Both the position numbers and the translations under genes were made by a program. DNA of 64,000 nucleotides, taken from assembly GCA_001263235.1 (NCBI GenBank), contig LGRD01000030.1:300919-364918 (forward strand). Direction: 5' to 3'. This stretch comes from Methylibium sp. NZG (lineage in GTDB: Bacteria > Pseudomonadota > Gammaproteobacteria > Burkholderiales > Burkholderiaceae_C). Positions 17,794 through 26,811 of this stretch are shown here, in pieces; position 1 is the first letter of the stretch; the number at the start of each line of letters is the position of its first letter. The notes under the pieces are model-generated. The model did no database searches, was not told the origin of the DNA, and saw nothing but the letters and a program-made list of their open reading frames with translations.

Positions 17794-19182
17794 TTGAAGC
17801 ACGTTCGCCTCGCCTCCGGCCTGGGCTTTTACGGCGACTCGTGGGAGCCGGTGCGCGCCGCGATCGAACGCGGTGGCGTGCAGTACGTGTGCTCCGACCA
17901 CCTGGCCGAGCTGACCCTGGCGATCCTGCGCAAGGACCAGGCGCGTGACGCTGCCGCCGGCTTCACGCGCGACCTGGTGCCGATGCTGACCGCGCTGTGG
18001 CCGGCCGCGCAGGCGCACGGCGTCAAGTTCGTGCTCAATGCCGGCGGCCTCAACCCGGAAGGTGCGGCGGCTGCCTTGCAAGCAGCGTTCAAGGCCAAGG
18101 GCTGGGCGGCGCGCATCGCGGTGGTGACCGGCGACTCGGTGCTCCACCGCATCGACGAGTTGCGTGCCGCCGGCCAGACGCTCGCACACCTGGACACCGG
18201 CGCCGACATCGCTGCCGTGCGTGAGCGACTCGTGTTCGCCAACGCCTACCTCGGCGCTGCCCCGATCGTGCAGGCGCTGGCCGCCGGCACACAGATCGTG
18301 ATCACCGGGCGCGTGGCCGACGCGGCGCTGTTCCTCGCGCCGCTCGTGCACGAGTTCGGCTGGGACTTGAAGGCGAGTGATCCCATCGGCCTGGACCGCC
18401 TCGCCCAAGGCCTGACGATCGGCCACCTGATGGAATGCTCGGGCCAAGGTTCGGGTGGCAACTTCGGCTCGGCGCTGGCGTGGCAGCGTGTCCCCGACCT
18501 CACGCACATCGGCTACCCCATCGCCGAGGTCAGCGAAGACGGCAGCGCCGTTGTTTGCAAGGCACCGGGCACTGGCGGGCGCATCAACTTCCACACGCTG
18601 CGGCAGCAGTTGCTGTACGAAGTACACAACCCGCACGCGTACGTCTCGCCCGACGTGGTGCTCGACATGGGCACGCTGCGCCTCGACGACCTCGGCAGCG
18701 ACCGCGTGCGTGTGAGCGGCGCCAACGGCCGCGCTGCGCCGGCCACGTTAAAGGTCGTCGCCGGTTTCGAAGACGGCTGGATGGGCCAGGCGGTGGTCGG
18801 CTTTTGCTGGCCCGACGCGCTGGCCAAGGCCGACGCGGTGGTCGCGTCCGTCAAGCAGCAACTGACCGAACGCCGAATGGCGCATGACGAACTCTGCGTC
18901 GAACGGCTCGGGCACGACACCTTTCTCGGCCCGCACGCCGATGCGCGCGGCGCGGACGACCTGAACGAAGTCTGGTTGCGCATGGCCGTGCGTTGCGCCG
19001 ACAAACGGGTGGCCGACGCCTTTCCGCGCTTGTTCCCGTGGATGGCGCTGTCGGGCCCGCCGTTCATGGGCGGCTTTCACGGCATCACGCCGGCGAGCCA
19101 GTTGCTCGGGCTGTGGCCGACGACGGTGCAGCGTGAGCTCGTCGAGTCGGCAGTGAATGTGCGCCTGCTGGAGGTCGAATGA
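17794..19182 (+). CDS. atuA: AtuA main domain (DUF1446, acyclic terpene utilisation protein)
   Basis: A 462-residue protein of the DUF1446/AtuA family. Recognisable features are the N-terminal SGLGFYGDSWEPVRAAIERG, the NAGGLNPEGAA block, VITGRVADAALFLAPLVHEFGW and MECSGQGSGGNFGS. The family is required for citronellol/geraniol growth in Pseudomonas, but its reaction is not established. In Pseudomonas AtuA is a single protein of about 600 residues; here the C-terminal domain is a separate overlapping gene. TTG at 17794 is the likely start, with AAGG just upstream and no in-frame ATG before the conserved N-terminus. Confidence 0.82.
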   Translation: MKHVRLASGLGFYGDSWEPVRAAIERGGVQYVCSDHLAELTLAILRKDQARDAAAGFTRDLVPMLTALWPAAQAHGVKFVLNAGGLNPEGAAAALQAAFKAKGWAARIAVVTGDSVLHRIDELRAAGQTLAHLDTGADIAAVRERLVFANAYLGAAPIVQALAAGTQIVITGRVADAALFLAPLVHEFGWDLKASDPIGLDRLAQGLTIGHLMECSGQGSGGNFGSALAWQRVPDLTHIGYPIAEVSEDGSAVVCKAPGTGGRINFHTLRQQLLYEVHNPHAYVSPDVVLDMGTLRLDDLGSDRVRVSGANGRAAPATLKVVAGFEDGWMGQAVVGFCWPDALAKADAVVASVKQQLTERRMAHDELCVERLGHDTFLGPHADARGADDLNEVWLRMAVRCADKRVADAFPRLFPWMALSGPPFMGGFHGITPASQLLGLWPTTVQRELVESAVNVRLLEVE

Positions 19183-19559
19183 AACTTCGCCTCTCGCAGA
19201 TCGCCCACGCGCGCAGCGGCGACAAGGCAGACCGCGCCGACATCGGCCTTTTCGCGTGGGGCGAGGCTGGCTACGCAGCGCTGCTGGAGGCGGTGACGCC
19301 GCAGCGCGTCGCCGATCACTTTGCGCACCTGCTCGGTGGCAACGAGGCCACACGCGTCGAGCGTTATCCGCTGCCGAACATCCTGGCGCTCAAGTTCGTG
19401 CTGAACGGCGCGCTGTCCGGTGGCGCGGCGCACAGCCTGCGCAGCGACAACCTCGGCAAGACGATTGCTGCGCAGTTGCTGCGCATGGAGGTCGAGCTGT
19501 CGGAAGACCTCGCGAGCAAGCTGCTCGACGAAGCGCGCCGCGCCACCGAGGCGATGTAG
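19179..19559 (+). CDS. AtuA C-terminal domain as a separate small protein
   Basis: A 126-residue protein beginning MKLRLSQIAHARSGDKAD, the motif that opens the C-terminal domain of fused AtuA proteins. Its ATG overlaps the AtuA stop by 4 bases, so the two are made in step and probably form one complex. No membrane segment or signal is seen. Conserved blocks include IAHARSGDKAD and NILALKFVLNGAL. Function is unknown beyond its tie to AtuA. Confidence 0.8.
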   Translation: MKLRLSQIAHARSGDKADRADIGLFAWGEAGYAALLEAVTPQRVADHFAHLLGGNEATRVERYPLPNILALKFVLNGALSGGAAHSLRSDNLGKTIAAQLLRMEVELSEDLASKLLDEARRATEAM

Positions 19560-19581
19560 CCGGCGCTGCGGGCAGTTGCGC

Positions 19582-20580
19582 TCAGGGCTTCTCGAAGCGC
19601 CCGCTCTTCTCGGACGCGAACAGCGCGTCGATGATGCGCATGCCGCCGATCGCCTCCTCCAGCGCGCGCGCATCGGGCTGTTTCGACCGCACCGCCTGCG
19701 AGAACGCCTCGGCCTGCAGTTGGTACTGGTCGGCCACGGCCAAGTTCACCGTGCGGATGCCGGCACCGTCGAGCGAGCGCGCATCGTCGACCCAGTAGCG
19801 CGAGCCCTGGTCCTGCGGCGCGTTGAACGGGATCTCGATCTCGATGCGCCCTCTTGTGCCGACGAGCTGCACGCGCTGGTAGCGCGCCGCCTGCGTCGAG
19901 ACACTGAATGCTAGGTGGCGCCCGGAACCGAAGTCGAGCAGGCCGCTCGTCGTGCGGTCGGTCTTGAAGGCCGGGTCGCGAAAGACGGTGGCGATCACGC
20001 GTTCCGGCTCGGCCTCGAAGAACCAGCGGCCGGCGGTGATCGCGTAACAGCCGATGTCGTACAGCGCCCCGCCGCCGATGTCGGCCATGTTGCGGATGTT
20101 GCCGGGGTCGTCGTTGAAGTAGCTGAACGGCACGTGCATGTAGCGCAGCTCGCCGATCGCACCAAGGCGCAATTCGTCGCGCACCGCCGCCCACTGCGGA
20201 TGAAAGCGCACCATGAAAGCCTCGTGGATGTGCACCTTGTCCGCATACGGCCGCAGCACCGCCATGTCGGCCACTTTCAGCGCGAACGGCTTTTCACACA
20301 GCACGTGCTTGCCGGCCTTGGCAGCGGCCAGCGTCCACTCGACGTGCAGGTGGTTCGGCAGCGGGTTGTAGACGGCCTCGATCGACGGGTCGGCCAGCAT
20401 CGCTTCGTACGAGCCATAGGCTTTCGGGATGCCGAGACGGGCCGCCGCCTCCTGCGCTCGCGGCAAGCCGCGCGAGGCGATGCCGGCCACCGTGAGTTGC
20501 GAGCTCTTCAGCATCGCCGGCACGACCTTGGCAGTGCCGATCAATGCGGTGGACAGGATGCCCCAGCGGACGGGTTCCAT
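19582..20580 (-). CDS. Gfo/Idh/MocA-family NAD(P)-dependent oxidoreductase
   Basis: A 332-residue protein with an N-terminal Rossmann domain (WGILSTALIGTAKVVPAM), the family motif CEKPFALKVADM near residue 95 and the central YDIGCYAI segment. Members oxidise or reduce sugars, polyols or dihydrodiols; the closest look is to the dihydrodiol/D-xylose dehydrogenase branch. It is convergent with the AtuA pair, 22 bases away, and is transcribed alone; a role in the terpenoid island is not supported. Confidence 0.85.
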   Translation of the reverse strand: MEPVRWGILSTALIGTAKVVPAMLKSSQLTVAGIASRGLPRAQEAAARLGIPKAYGSYEAMLADPSIEAVYNPLPNHLHVEWTLAAAKAGKHVLCEKPFALKVADMAVLRPYADKVHIHEAFMVRFHPQWAAVRDELRLGAIGELRYMHVPFSYFNDDPGNIRNMADIGGGALYDIGCYAITAGRWFFEAEPERVIATVFRDPAFKTDRTTSGLLDFGSGRHLAFSVSTQAARYQRVQLVGTRGRIEIEIPFNAPQDQGSRYWVDDARSLDGAGIRTVNLAVADQYQLQAEAFSQAVRSKQPDARALEEAIGGMRIIDALFASEKSGRFEKP

Positions 20581-20727
20581 GGGCGGGCCTTTCTCGGGGG
20601 CTTTTGTGGACGGTCGGGCGAGTGTGGCACTGGCGACTCGGTAAAGCTCTTGTAAAGCCGCCGCGTCGAGTCATCCTGCGGGGGCGGCCAGGGGTTGCTC
20701 GGGTTCGACCACAACCAAGGAGCGATC

Positions 20728-21072
20728 ATGCCAAGGGTCCGAGCACTCTCAACGCTGACTGCATTGTCGGCGCTGCTGCTGTCTGCCTGCGTGGTGGCGC
20801 CGTACGCGCCGTATCGACAGGGCTCGCAGGTCTACGACGACCAGGGGCCGGTAGCGGAGGTACCGCCCCCGCCGCCGCAGGTCGAGGTGATTCCGGTGCT
20901 GCCGTATGCCGGTGCCATCTGGTTGGGCGGCTATTGGGGCTGGGGCGCTGGCCGCCACCACTGGGTGCCGGGCCGCTGGGACCGCCCGCGTGCCGGCTTC
21001 TACTGGGCGCCTCACCGCTGGGTGCCGTTCCATGGGCGCTGGCACTTGCGCGGAGGCTGGCGCAGAGGCTGA
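20728..21072 (+). CDS. YXWGXW-repeat lipoprotein
   Basis: A 114-residue lipoprotein. The signal peptide ends in the lipobox LLLSAC, with lipidated Cys near residue 21. A Pro-rich linker (VPPPPPQ) follows. The C-terminal half has tandem aromatic repeats of the form GxWxxPRAGFYWxPHRWVPFHGRW, typical of short Burkholderiales cell-envelope proteins. AAGGAG precedes the ATG at 20728. Function is unknown; an outer-membrane, wall-facing role is plausible. Confidence 0.78.
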   Translation: MPRVRALSTLTALSALLLSACVVAPYAPYRQGSQVYDDQGPVAEVPPPPPQVEVIPVLPYAGAIWLGGYWGWGAGRHHWVPGRWDRPRAGFYWAPHRWVPFHGRWHLRGGWRRG

Positions 21073-21156
21073 AGGGTCTGCTGGCGGCAGCGCCCGGCAC
21101 CGCGGCGCGTGCGTGCATCATGGCAGGCCCGACAACGCGCCCGAGGATGCACGACG

Positions 21157-21791
21157 ATGAAGACGCCCGACCCCGCGCCCCGCCGCACCCGACCGCCGAC
21201 GCGTCGGCGGGCCTTCTTCATTGCAATCGGCGTCTCGGCCGGCCTGTTGACCCTGGGAAGCGGACCCGCCCGCGCCGACGAGGCGACCTGGGCCCTGCTG
21301 AAAAAGGGCGGCCAGGTCGTGCTGGTGCGCCATGCGCTGACCGACCCCGGCGTCGGTGACCCGCCCGGCTTCACGCTGGACGACTGCAAGACGCAGCGCA
21401 ACCTGTCCGACGTCGGCCGCGCGGAGGCAAAGCGACTCGGCGCGGCCTTCCGCGAGCGCAACATCTCCGTCGCCCGCGTGCTGTCCAGCCCGTGGTGCCG
21501 CTGCATCGAGACAGCGAAGATCGCCTTCGGCAGCACGCCGCAGACCGACGCCGCGCTGAGCAACCTGTTCGACCGGCCGGGCAACCGCGAGCGGCAGGTG
21601 GCGGCCTTCAAGGAACTCATCTCCAAGGCGCCGAAACAAGGCAACCTGGTGCTCGTGACCCACGGCTCGACCACGCTGGCCTTCACCGGCGTAGCCCGGC
21701 CACGGCCGAGATGGTCGTGGTGACCCCCGGTTCGAACGGTGAATTCAAAGTGGCGGGCCGCATTCCGGTAGCCGCGGAGGCGGGCAAGTGA
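21157..21791 (+). pseudogene. Histidine phosphatase family protein with apparent 1-bp frameshift
   Basis: The reading frame from 21157 has a twin-arginine-like signal (TRRRAFF followed by a hydrophobic stretch to PARA), then the phosphatase core VVLVRHALTDPG with the phospho-accepting His, SPWCRCIETA, and LVTHGSTTLAFTGV. That frame ends early at 21723. From about 21692 the missing family C-terminus ([23 protein letters not shown]) continues in the -1 frame to a stop at 21789-21791, which overlaps the next gene's GTG. One missing base after GGCGT would restore a protein of about 211 residues. It is either a true recent mutation or a sequencing error; the active-site part is intact. Confidence 0.75.
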
Positions 21792-22633
21792 ATCCCACCG
21801 AGACCTTTCACAACCTCATCGTCGAACGTCTGGGCACGGTCTGGACGGTGACGCTGAACCGCCCGCAGGTGCGCAACGCCGTCGACGGGCCAACGGCGCG
21901 CGCCCTCGCCGCTGCGTTCCGTGCCTTCGATGCCGACGCGCAGGCGTGTGTGGCCGTGCTGCAGGGCAGCGCCGGCAGCTTCTGCGCCGGGGCCGACCTG
22001 AAGGCGGTGGCGGGCGGCTTCGGCGGCAGCAACGGCGACGACACCCGCGTTGGCAGCGAAAGCGCCCTCGCCCTCGCCCTAGACGCCGACATGGCCGCCG
22101 ACGGCCCGATGGGGCCGACGCGGCTGCAGCTTCGCAAGCCAGTGATCGCCGCCGTCGAAGGCCATTGCGTCGCCGGCGGGCTGGAGTTGGCGCTGTGGTG
22201 CGATTTGCGCGTGGCCAGCGCGACGGCCGTGTTCGGCGTGTTCTGCCGCCGCTTCGGCGTGCCGCTGATCGACGGCGGCACGGTGCGCTTGCCGCGCCTG
22301 ATCGGTCAGAGCCGCGCGCTCGACCTGGTGCTGACCGGCCGGCCCGTCGGCGCCGAAGAAGCGCTCGCGCTCGGCCTGGCCAACCGCGTCGTGCCGGCCG
22401 GGCAGGCGCTCACGACGGCGCTCGAATTGGCCGAGCAGATCGCCCGCCACCCGCAGCAGTGCCTGCGCAACGACCGCGCGAGCGTGTATCGCCAGCACGG
22501 CCTGGACGAGCGCGATGCACTGGCGCAGGAGTTTGCGTTGGGGCTGGAGACAGTCGCCTCGGGCGAGACGGTGCGAGGGGCATCGAGCTTCGCCGCAGGC
22601 GCCGGCCGCCACGGCGCGTTCGGCAGCGGCTGA
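21788..22633 (+). CDS. Crotonase/enoyl-CoA hydratase family protein
   Basis: A 281-residue crotonase-fold protein with oxyanion-hole [10 protein letters not shown] and [19 protein letters not shown]. It keeps one catalytic-position Glu (GGLELA), but the second usual acid region reads [16 protein letters not shown], so it may not be a classical hydratase. GTG at 21788 overlaps the stop of the upstream phosphatase frame (GTGA), implying a two-gene operon. Substrate unknown. Confidence 0.8.
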   Translation: MNPTETFHNLIVERLGTVWTVTLNRPQVRNAVDGPTARALAAAFRAFDADAQACVAVLQGSAGSFCAGADLKAVAGGFGGSNGDDTRVGSESALALALDADMAADGPMGPTRLQLRKPVIAAVEGHCVAGGLELALWCDLRVASATAVFGVFCRRFGVPLIDGGTVRLPRLIGQSRALDLVLTGRPVGAEEALALGLANRVVPAGQALTTALELAEQIARHPQQCLRNDRASVYRQHGLDERDALAQEFALGLETVASGETVRGASSFAAGAGRHGAFGSG

Positions 22634-22845
22634 CGGCGGGCCGCGCCGCGCTCGCGCTCGAAGTGCGGCCGGCGGGACGGCCGAAGCCCGCCGACTTACC
22701 CACCGACACATGCCAAGGCACGCCGACGCTCCAAGACGCTGGCCGACAGCACGCCGACCGCACGCCGACCGCATGTTGCAATCGCGCGCCGCGCACATGT
22801 CCGAAAACGGCGAGTCTGCGCCCCGCCGCTGACCATAATCCGGTC

Positions 22846-24405
22846 ATGACCCTCGACGCCGATGCCGCCTACCAGGCCGTGACCGCCCGCGACGCTCGCT
22901 TCGACGGGCTGTGGTTCGTCGGCGTCACGTCCACCCGAATCTATTGCCGCCCGATCTGCCGTGTGCGCACGCCCAAGCGCGAGAACTGCCGCTTCTTCGA
23001 CACACCCGCGCAGGCTGAAGCAGCGGCGTTCCGCCCCTGCCTGAAGTGCCGCCCCGAGATCGCGCCCGGCCCGGGCGTGCGCTGGACGGTGATGGACGCG
23101 TCCAGGACGCTCGCCCTGCAAGCCGCCGCCGAACTCGACCGCCACGCGGCGCAAGACGACACCCGAGACGACGAGACGCCGAGCGTTGCGCTGATCGCCG
23201 AACGACTGGGCGTGAGCGACCGCCACCTGCGCCGCATCTTCGCCGCCGAACACGGCGTGACGCCGCTGCAATACGTGCAGACGCGCCGCCTGCTGCTGGC
23301 CAAACAGTTGTTGACCGACACGCGGCTGCCGATCGCGCAGGTCGCGCTGACGAGCGGCTTTCGCAGCCTGCGCCGCTTCAATGCCGCCTTCGCCCACAAC
23401 TACCGCATGAGCCCGAGCCGCCTGCGTGGCGATGCGGCGGAAGACGTGGCGAGCGCCGACGAGGCGGTGACGGTGAGCCTGGCCTACCGCGCGCCGTACG
23501 ACGTGGCGGCGCTGCTCCGTTTCATCGGCCAACGCGCCATTCCTGGCGTGGAGGCCGTGGGCGCGGTACCGCAGAACATGCACCCGGTGGACACGCCAGA
23601 CCGCTTCACCGTGCGCCGCACGCTGCGCGCCGGCACGCTGGCGCACGAGGCGGGTTGGATCGAAGCGCGGTTCGTGCCTGGCACCGAGCGCATGAAGCTG
23701 CGTTTCGCGCCGCAGTGGGCGGGCGCCAGCGGCCGCATCGTCGCCGCGGCGAGGCGCTGGCTGGACCTGGACGCCTCGCCGCAGGTCATTGACACGGCAC
23801 TCGCCGATCTGCCGGGCGCGCCGGGGCTGCGCCTGCCGGGCAGCCTCGACGCGTTCGAGTTGGCGGTGCGCGCCGTCCTCGGCCAGCAGGTGACGGTGGC
23901 CGCCGCCCGCACACTGGCGCGGCGCGTGGTCGAGCGCTTCGGCACCCCGATCGAAACACCGTGGCCAGACATCTCATGTGCGTTTCCGGCGCCAGCACTG
24001 TTGGCCGCCACGCCGGTCGAGCAGGTTGCCGAACTCGGCATCATCCGGACACGGGCCAACGCCATCGTCGCACTGGCGCAGGCCTGGCCGACACTCGGGT
24101 CGGGGTGCGGCGCACAGGCGGCGCCGCAAGCCTCGCCGGACGAATTCATCGCCCGCCTTTGCACCCTGCCCGGCATCGGCCCGTGGACGGCGCACTACAT
24201 CGCGATGCGCGCGTTGGGCTGGCCGGACGCCTTCCCGCCGCACGACGTCGCCGTGCTGAAGGCGATGAAACAGCTTTTCGACACCGGCACGCAACGCGCT
24301 GCCGAACAACGCGCCGAAGCCTGGCGGCCGTGGCGCTCTTACGCGGTGCTGCGGCTGTGGAACAGCCTGGCGCCACCTGCCCCCACCTTGGAGACCCTGC
24401 CATGA
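22846..24405 (+). CDS. alkA: Ada zinc domain - AraC - AlkA fusion: DNA-3-methyladenine glycosylase II
   Basis: A 519-residue three-part protein. Residues 1-80 carry the Ada methyl-phosphotriester domain with four Cys (TRIYCRPICR and FRPCLKCRPE). An AraC-type helix-turn-helix region follows (SVALIAERLGVSDRHLRRIF to about 200). The C-terminal half is the AlkA glycosylase with helix-hairpin-helix CTLPGIGPWTAHYIAMRALG and the catalytic Asp at FPPHDVAVL. It excises alkylated bases and may also sense methylated phosphate and activate transcription. Its stop overlaps the start of ogt by 4 bases. Confidence 0.9.
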   Translation: MTLDADAAYQAVTARDARFDGLWFVGVTSTRIYCRPICRVRTPKRENCRFFDTPAQAEAAAFRPCLKCRPEIAPGPGVRWTVMDASRTLALQAAAELDRHAAQDDTRDDETPSVALIAERLGVSDRHLRRIFAAEHGVTPLQYVQTRRLLLAKQLLTDTRLPIAQVALTSGFRSLRRFNAAFAHNYRMSPSRLRGDAAEDVASADEAVTVSLAYRAPYDVAALLRFIGQRAIPGVEAVGAVPQNMHPVDTPDRFTVRRTLRAGTLAHEAGWIEARFVPGTERMKLRFAPQWAGASGRIVAAARRWLDLDASPQVIDTALADLPGAPGLRLPGSLDAFELAVRAVLGQQVTVAAARTLARRVVERFGTPIETPWPDISCAFPAPALLAATPVEQVAELGIIRTRANAIVALAQAWPTLGSGCGAQAAPQASPDEFIARLCTLPGIGPWTAHYIAMRALGWPDAFPPHDVAVLKAMKQLFDTGTQRAAEQRAEAWRPWRSYAVLRLWNSLAPPAPTLETLP

Positions 24406-24953
24406 GTTTTGCCACCACCGCCATTGCGGCCGCCTGCACGGCGCAAACGATGCTTGCGTCACCGCTCGGTCCGCTGCTGCTGGCGCGCACGCACATCGGT
24501 TTGGCCGGCGTGTGGTTCATGCGCCAGAAAGACCATCCGGGCGATCTTGCCGCGCCAACCCAGCCTGACGATCCGCTGCTCCGCCGTGCCGAGGCGCAGC
24601 TTCAGCGCTACTTCGCCGGGGCAAAGGACGGCTTCGACCTGCCGCTGGATTTGCTCGGCACGCCGTTCCAGCGCGCGGTGTGGCAAGCGCTGCTGCGCAT
24701 TCCGATCGGTCAGACGAAGAGTTATGGCGCGATCGCCCGCGAGGTCGGCACGGCGCAGGCCGTGCGCGCGGTGGGCGCAGCAGTGGGCAAGAACCCGCTC
24801 GGCGTGATCGTGCCGTGTCACCGCGTGATCGGCAGCAACGGCGCACTGACCGGCTATGCCGCCGGCCTGGAGCGCAAGACGGCGCTGCTCGAGCTGGAAG
24901 GCGCGCGCTTCAACAAGGCGTCTGCCGCATTGCCGTTCGAGTGCGCCGCATGA
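24402..24953 (+). CDS. ogt: Methylated-DNA-protein cysteine S-methyltransferase
   Basis: A 183-residue suicide repair protein that removes methyl groups from O6-methylguanine. The alkyl-accepting Cys139 lies in the invariant VPCHRVIGSNGALTGYA motif, preceded by RIPIGQTKSYGAIA. It lacks the Ada regulatory domain, which is instead on the upstream AlkA fusion, so together the two genes make up a complete adaptive response. ATG at 24402 overlaps the alkA stop. Confidence 0.92.
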   Translation: MSFATTAIAAACTAQTMLASPLGPLLLARTHIGLAGVWFMRQKDHPGDLAAPTQPDDPLLRRAEAQLQRYFAGAKDGFDLPLDLLGTPFQRAVWQALLRIPIGQTKSYGAIAREVGTAQAVRAVGAAVGKNPLGVIVPCHRVIGSNGALTGYAAGLERKTALLELEGARFNKASAALPFECAA

Positions 24954-24984
24954 AGACGCCCGGCGCGAGTGTGCGGGCTTGCCG

Positions 24985-25911
24985 ATGAAGCCCGCCGACC
25001 TGGGTGAGCTGATCCTGCTGGCGGCGATCTGGGGCGCGTCGTTCTTGTTCCTGCGCCTGGGCGCCGCAGAGTTCGGTGCCGTACCGCTTTCGGGATTGCG
25101 GGTGGCGGGAGCATCGCTGGTGCTGCTGCCGATCCTGATCTGGCGCAAGCAATTGGGCGCCTTGCGCGCGCACTGGAAGCCGATCTTCGTCGTCGGCGTC
25201 ACCAACTCGGCGCTGCCCTTTCTTTGCTTCAGCTACGCGGCGCTCAGCATCAACGCCGGGCTCAGCAGCATCTTCAACGCCGCCGCGCCGCTGTTCGGCG
25301 CATTGATCGGCTGGCTGTGGCTCAACAGCACGCTGAAGCGCCTGCGGGTGATGGGGCTGGTGATCGGCTTCGTCGGTGTTTTCGGCTTGGCTTGGAACAA
25401 GGGCAGCGGGATGGGCGCGGCCGGCGTGCTGGGTTCGGTCGGCGCCACGGGCACACCCGGCGGCAGCGCTGCGCTCGCCGTCGGCGCGTGCATCGTCGCG
25501 ACCGTCTGCTACGGATTTTCGGTGAACTTCACCAAACGCTATCTGGCCGAAGCGCCGCCGATGGCGGTGGCCGCCGGCAGCCAACTCGGCGCCGCCATCG
25601 CCCTGGCGGTGCCGACGCTGTTGCTGTGGCCAGCCGCCCCGCCCGCGTCGAGCGCGTGGGGCTATCTCGCGATCCTGGCCGTGGTGTGCACCGGCTTGGC
25701 GTACGTCTTGTTCTTCCGGCTCATCGCGAACACCGGGCCGAGCAATGCGATTGCTGTCACGTTCCTGATCCCGGCATTCGGCGTGGCCTGGGGCGCCGTT
25801 TTCCTCGACGAGCAGGTCACGGGCGCCATGATGGCCGGCTGCGTGGTGATTCTGATCGGCACGGCGCTGGCGACCGGCGTGCTCGCGCCCCGGCTGCGCC
25901 GAGCGCAGTGA
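24985..25911 (+). CDS. DMT/EamA-family transporter
   Basis: A 308-residue inner-membrane protein with about ten hydrophobic segments arranged as two EamA halves. The first half opens with ELILLAAIWGASFLFLRLG, and the second half carries the conserved end segment FLIPAFGVAWGAVFLDE. Family members export amino acids, metabolites or drugs. It starts 31 bases after ogt on the same strand and may be co-transcribed; substrate unknown. Confidence 0.85.
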   Translation: MKPADLGELILLAAIWGASFLFLRLGAAEFGAVPLSGLRVAGASLVLLPILIWRKQLGALRAHWKPIFVVGVTNSALPFLCFSYAALSINAGLSSIFNAAAPLFGALIGWLWLNSTLKRLRVMGLVIGFVGVFGLAWNKGSGMGAAGVLGSVGATGTPGGSAALAVGACIVATVCYGFSVNFTKRYLAEAPPMAVAAGSQLGAAIALAVPTLLLWPAAPPASSAWGYLAILAVVCTGLAYVLFFRLIANTGPSNAIAVTFLIPAFGVAWGAVFLDEQVTGAMMAGCVVILIGTALATGVLAPRLRRAQ

Positions 25912-26074
25912 CCCGCCGAGCCGACACGTGTCCGCGCGAACCGCCTGGATTGGGGGGTCGCAAGCGTGGTTTTGATGCGCATCATCAGGGTTTGGAGAGG
26001 TCTTCGACCGGTCGTGTTCTGACACACTTTCGACACATTCAGAAGCACCCTTTCCCACCTTCTCTTTCGACCTC

Positions 26075-26521
26075 ATGGGCATCGTCCGATTCTTCAAGCG
26101 CCTGGCTTTTCCGGGCACGTTGCTGGTGGCCCAAAGCAGTGAGGGCACGGCCAGCGGGCTGGGGCCCACCGACTGGTCCGTTCTGCGCGCCCCCCTGACC
26201 GATGCCGATCGGGTCCTGCTCAGCGAAACCCATGTGTGGCTTCGCAGCGTGCCACGCGCATTCCACCCGCGCCAGTTCTGCCTTCAGTTTCCTCGCGCGG
26301 CGAATCGTCTGGCCAAGGCCTGGCACGACCCGGTACAGGTCGATCGGCTGCTCACCGACTTGCTGTCCGACCACCGCGGCGACAGAACTGGCTTTCCACC
26401 GCGCATCGTCGACGAGTTGAAACTCCTGCGTCAGTACCACGAGCATCCGCGTGAGGCTTGGCAATACGTGCTGACCGTCGCCAAGCGAGCACAGCCGACG
26501 AGGACCGGCACGACCGCCTGA
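26075..26521 (+). CDS. Hypothetical protein
   Basis: A 148-residue soluble-looking protein that I do not recognise. It begins MGIVRFFKRLAFPGTLLVAQ and contains many aromatic and basic residues, with no signal peptide and no clear membrane span. Its codon use is that of the neighbours, which supports a real gene over an overlapping minus-strand frame. No good ribosome-binding site precedes the ATG. Flanking gaps of 163 and 290 bases suggest it is transcribed alone. Confidence 0.5.
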   Translation: MGIVRFFKRLAFPGTLLVAQSSEGTASGLGPTDWSVLRAPLTDADRVLLSETHVWLRSVPRAFHPRQFCLQFPRAANRLAKAWHDPVQVDRLLTDLLSDHRGDRTGFPPRIVDELKLLRQYHEHPREAWQYVLTVAKRAQPTRTGTTA

Positions 26522-26535
26522 CGCGGCAGCGCTGC

Positions 26536-26616
26536 GAGGCCCGATCTGGGGCCTCCGCGCAACGTCGGAGCGGCCGCCGGCAGGCGCAGCTAATCAAGAT
26601 GGGGCGGCCTGCCGGC
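26536..26616. repeat. Two nested inverted repeats in the 290-base gap before the cyclase gene
   Basis: GAGGCCC/GGGCCTC (26536-26555, 6-base loop) is followed by GCCGGCAGGC/GCCTGCCGGC (26576-26616, 21-base spacer). The first could end transcription of the hypothetical gene, although no T-run follows. The rest of the gap (26617-26811) shows nothing I can identify. Confidence 0.45.
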
Positions 26617-26811
26617 GCTCTTCAGCGCTTTGCCCTCGCTCCGTGCGCCCAGCATTGACCAGCACCCCAGCGCTGGTCGGCCGCAGGGCACCGCCACCCT
26701 GCCGGGGCATCACCGGAAAAGCGCCCAAACCCACCCGCTTTTCAAGCGCTCGCGCAGGCCCGCAGCCGCCCAGAAACGCACCTTCCGCCCTGCCTTCGTT
26801 ACAGTACTGCG

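Noticed and set aside
25974..26014. Short palindromes GATGCGCATC and CGACCGGTCG before the hypothetical gene at 26075
   Set aside because: 10-bp palindromes are common by chance at this base composition and no second copies with the same spacing were noticed.
26039..26464. 141-codon minus-strand frame overlapping the hypothetical gene at 26075
   Set aside because: The plus frame has codon use and amino-acid mix closer to neighbouring genes; neither has a known family, so this is a judgement.
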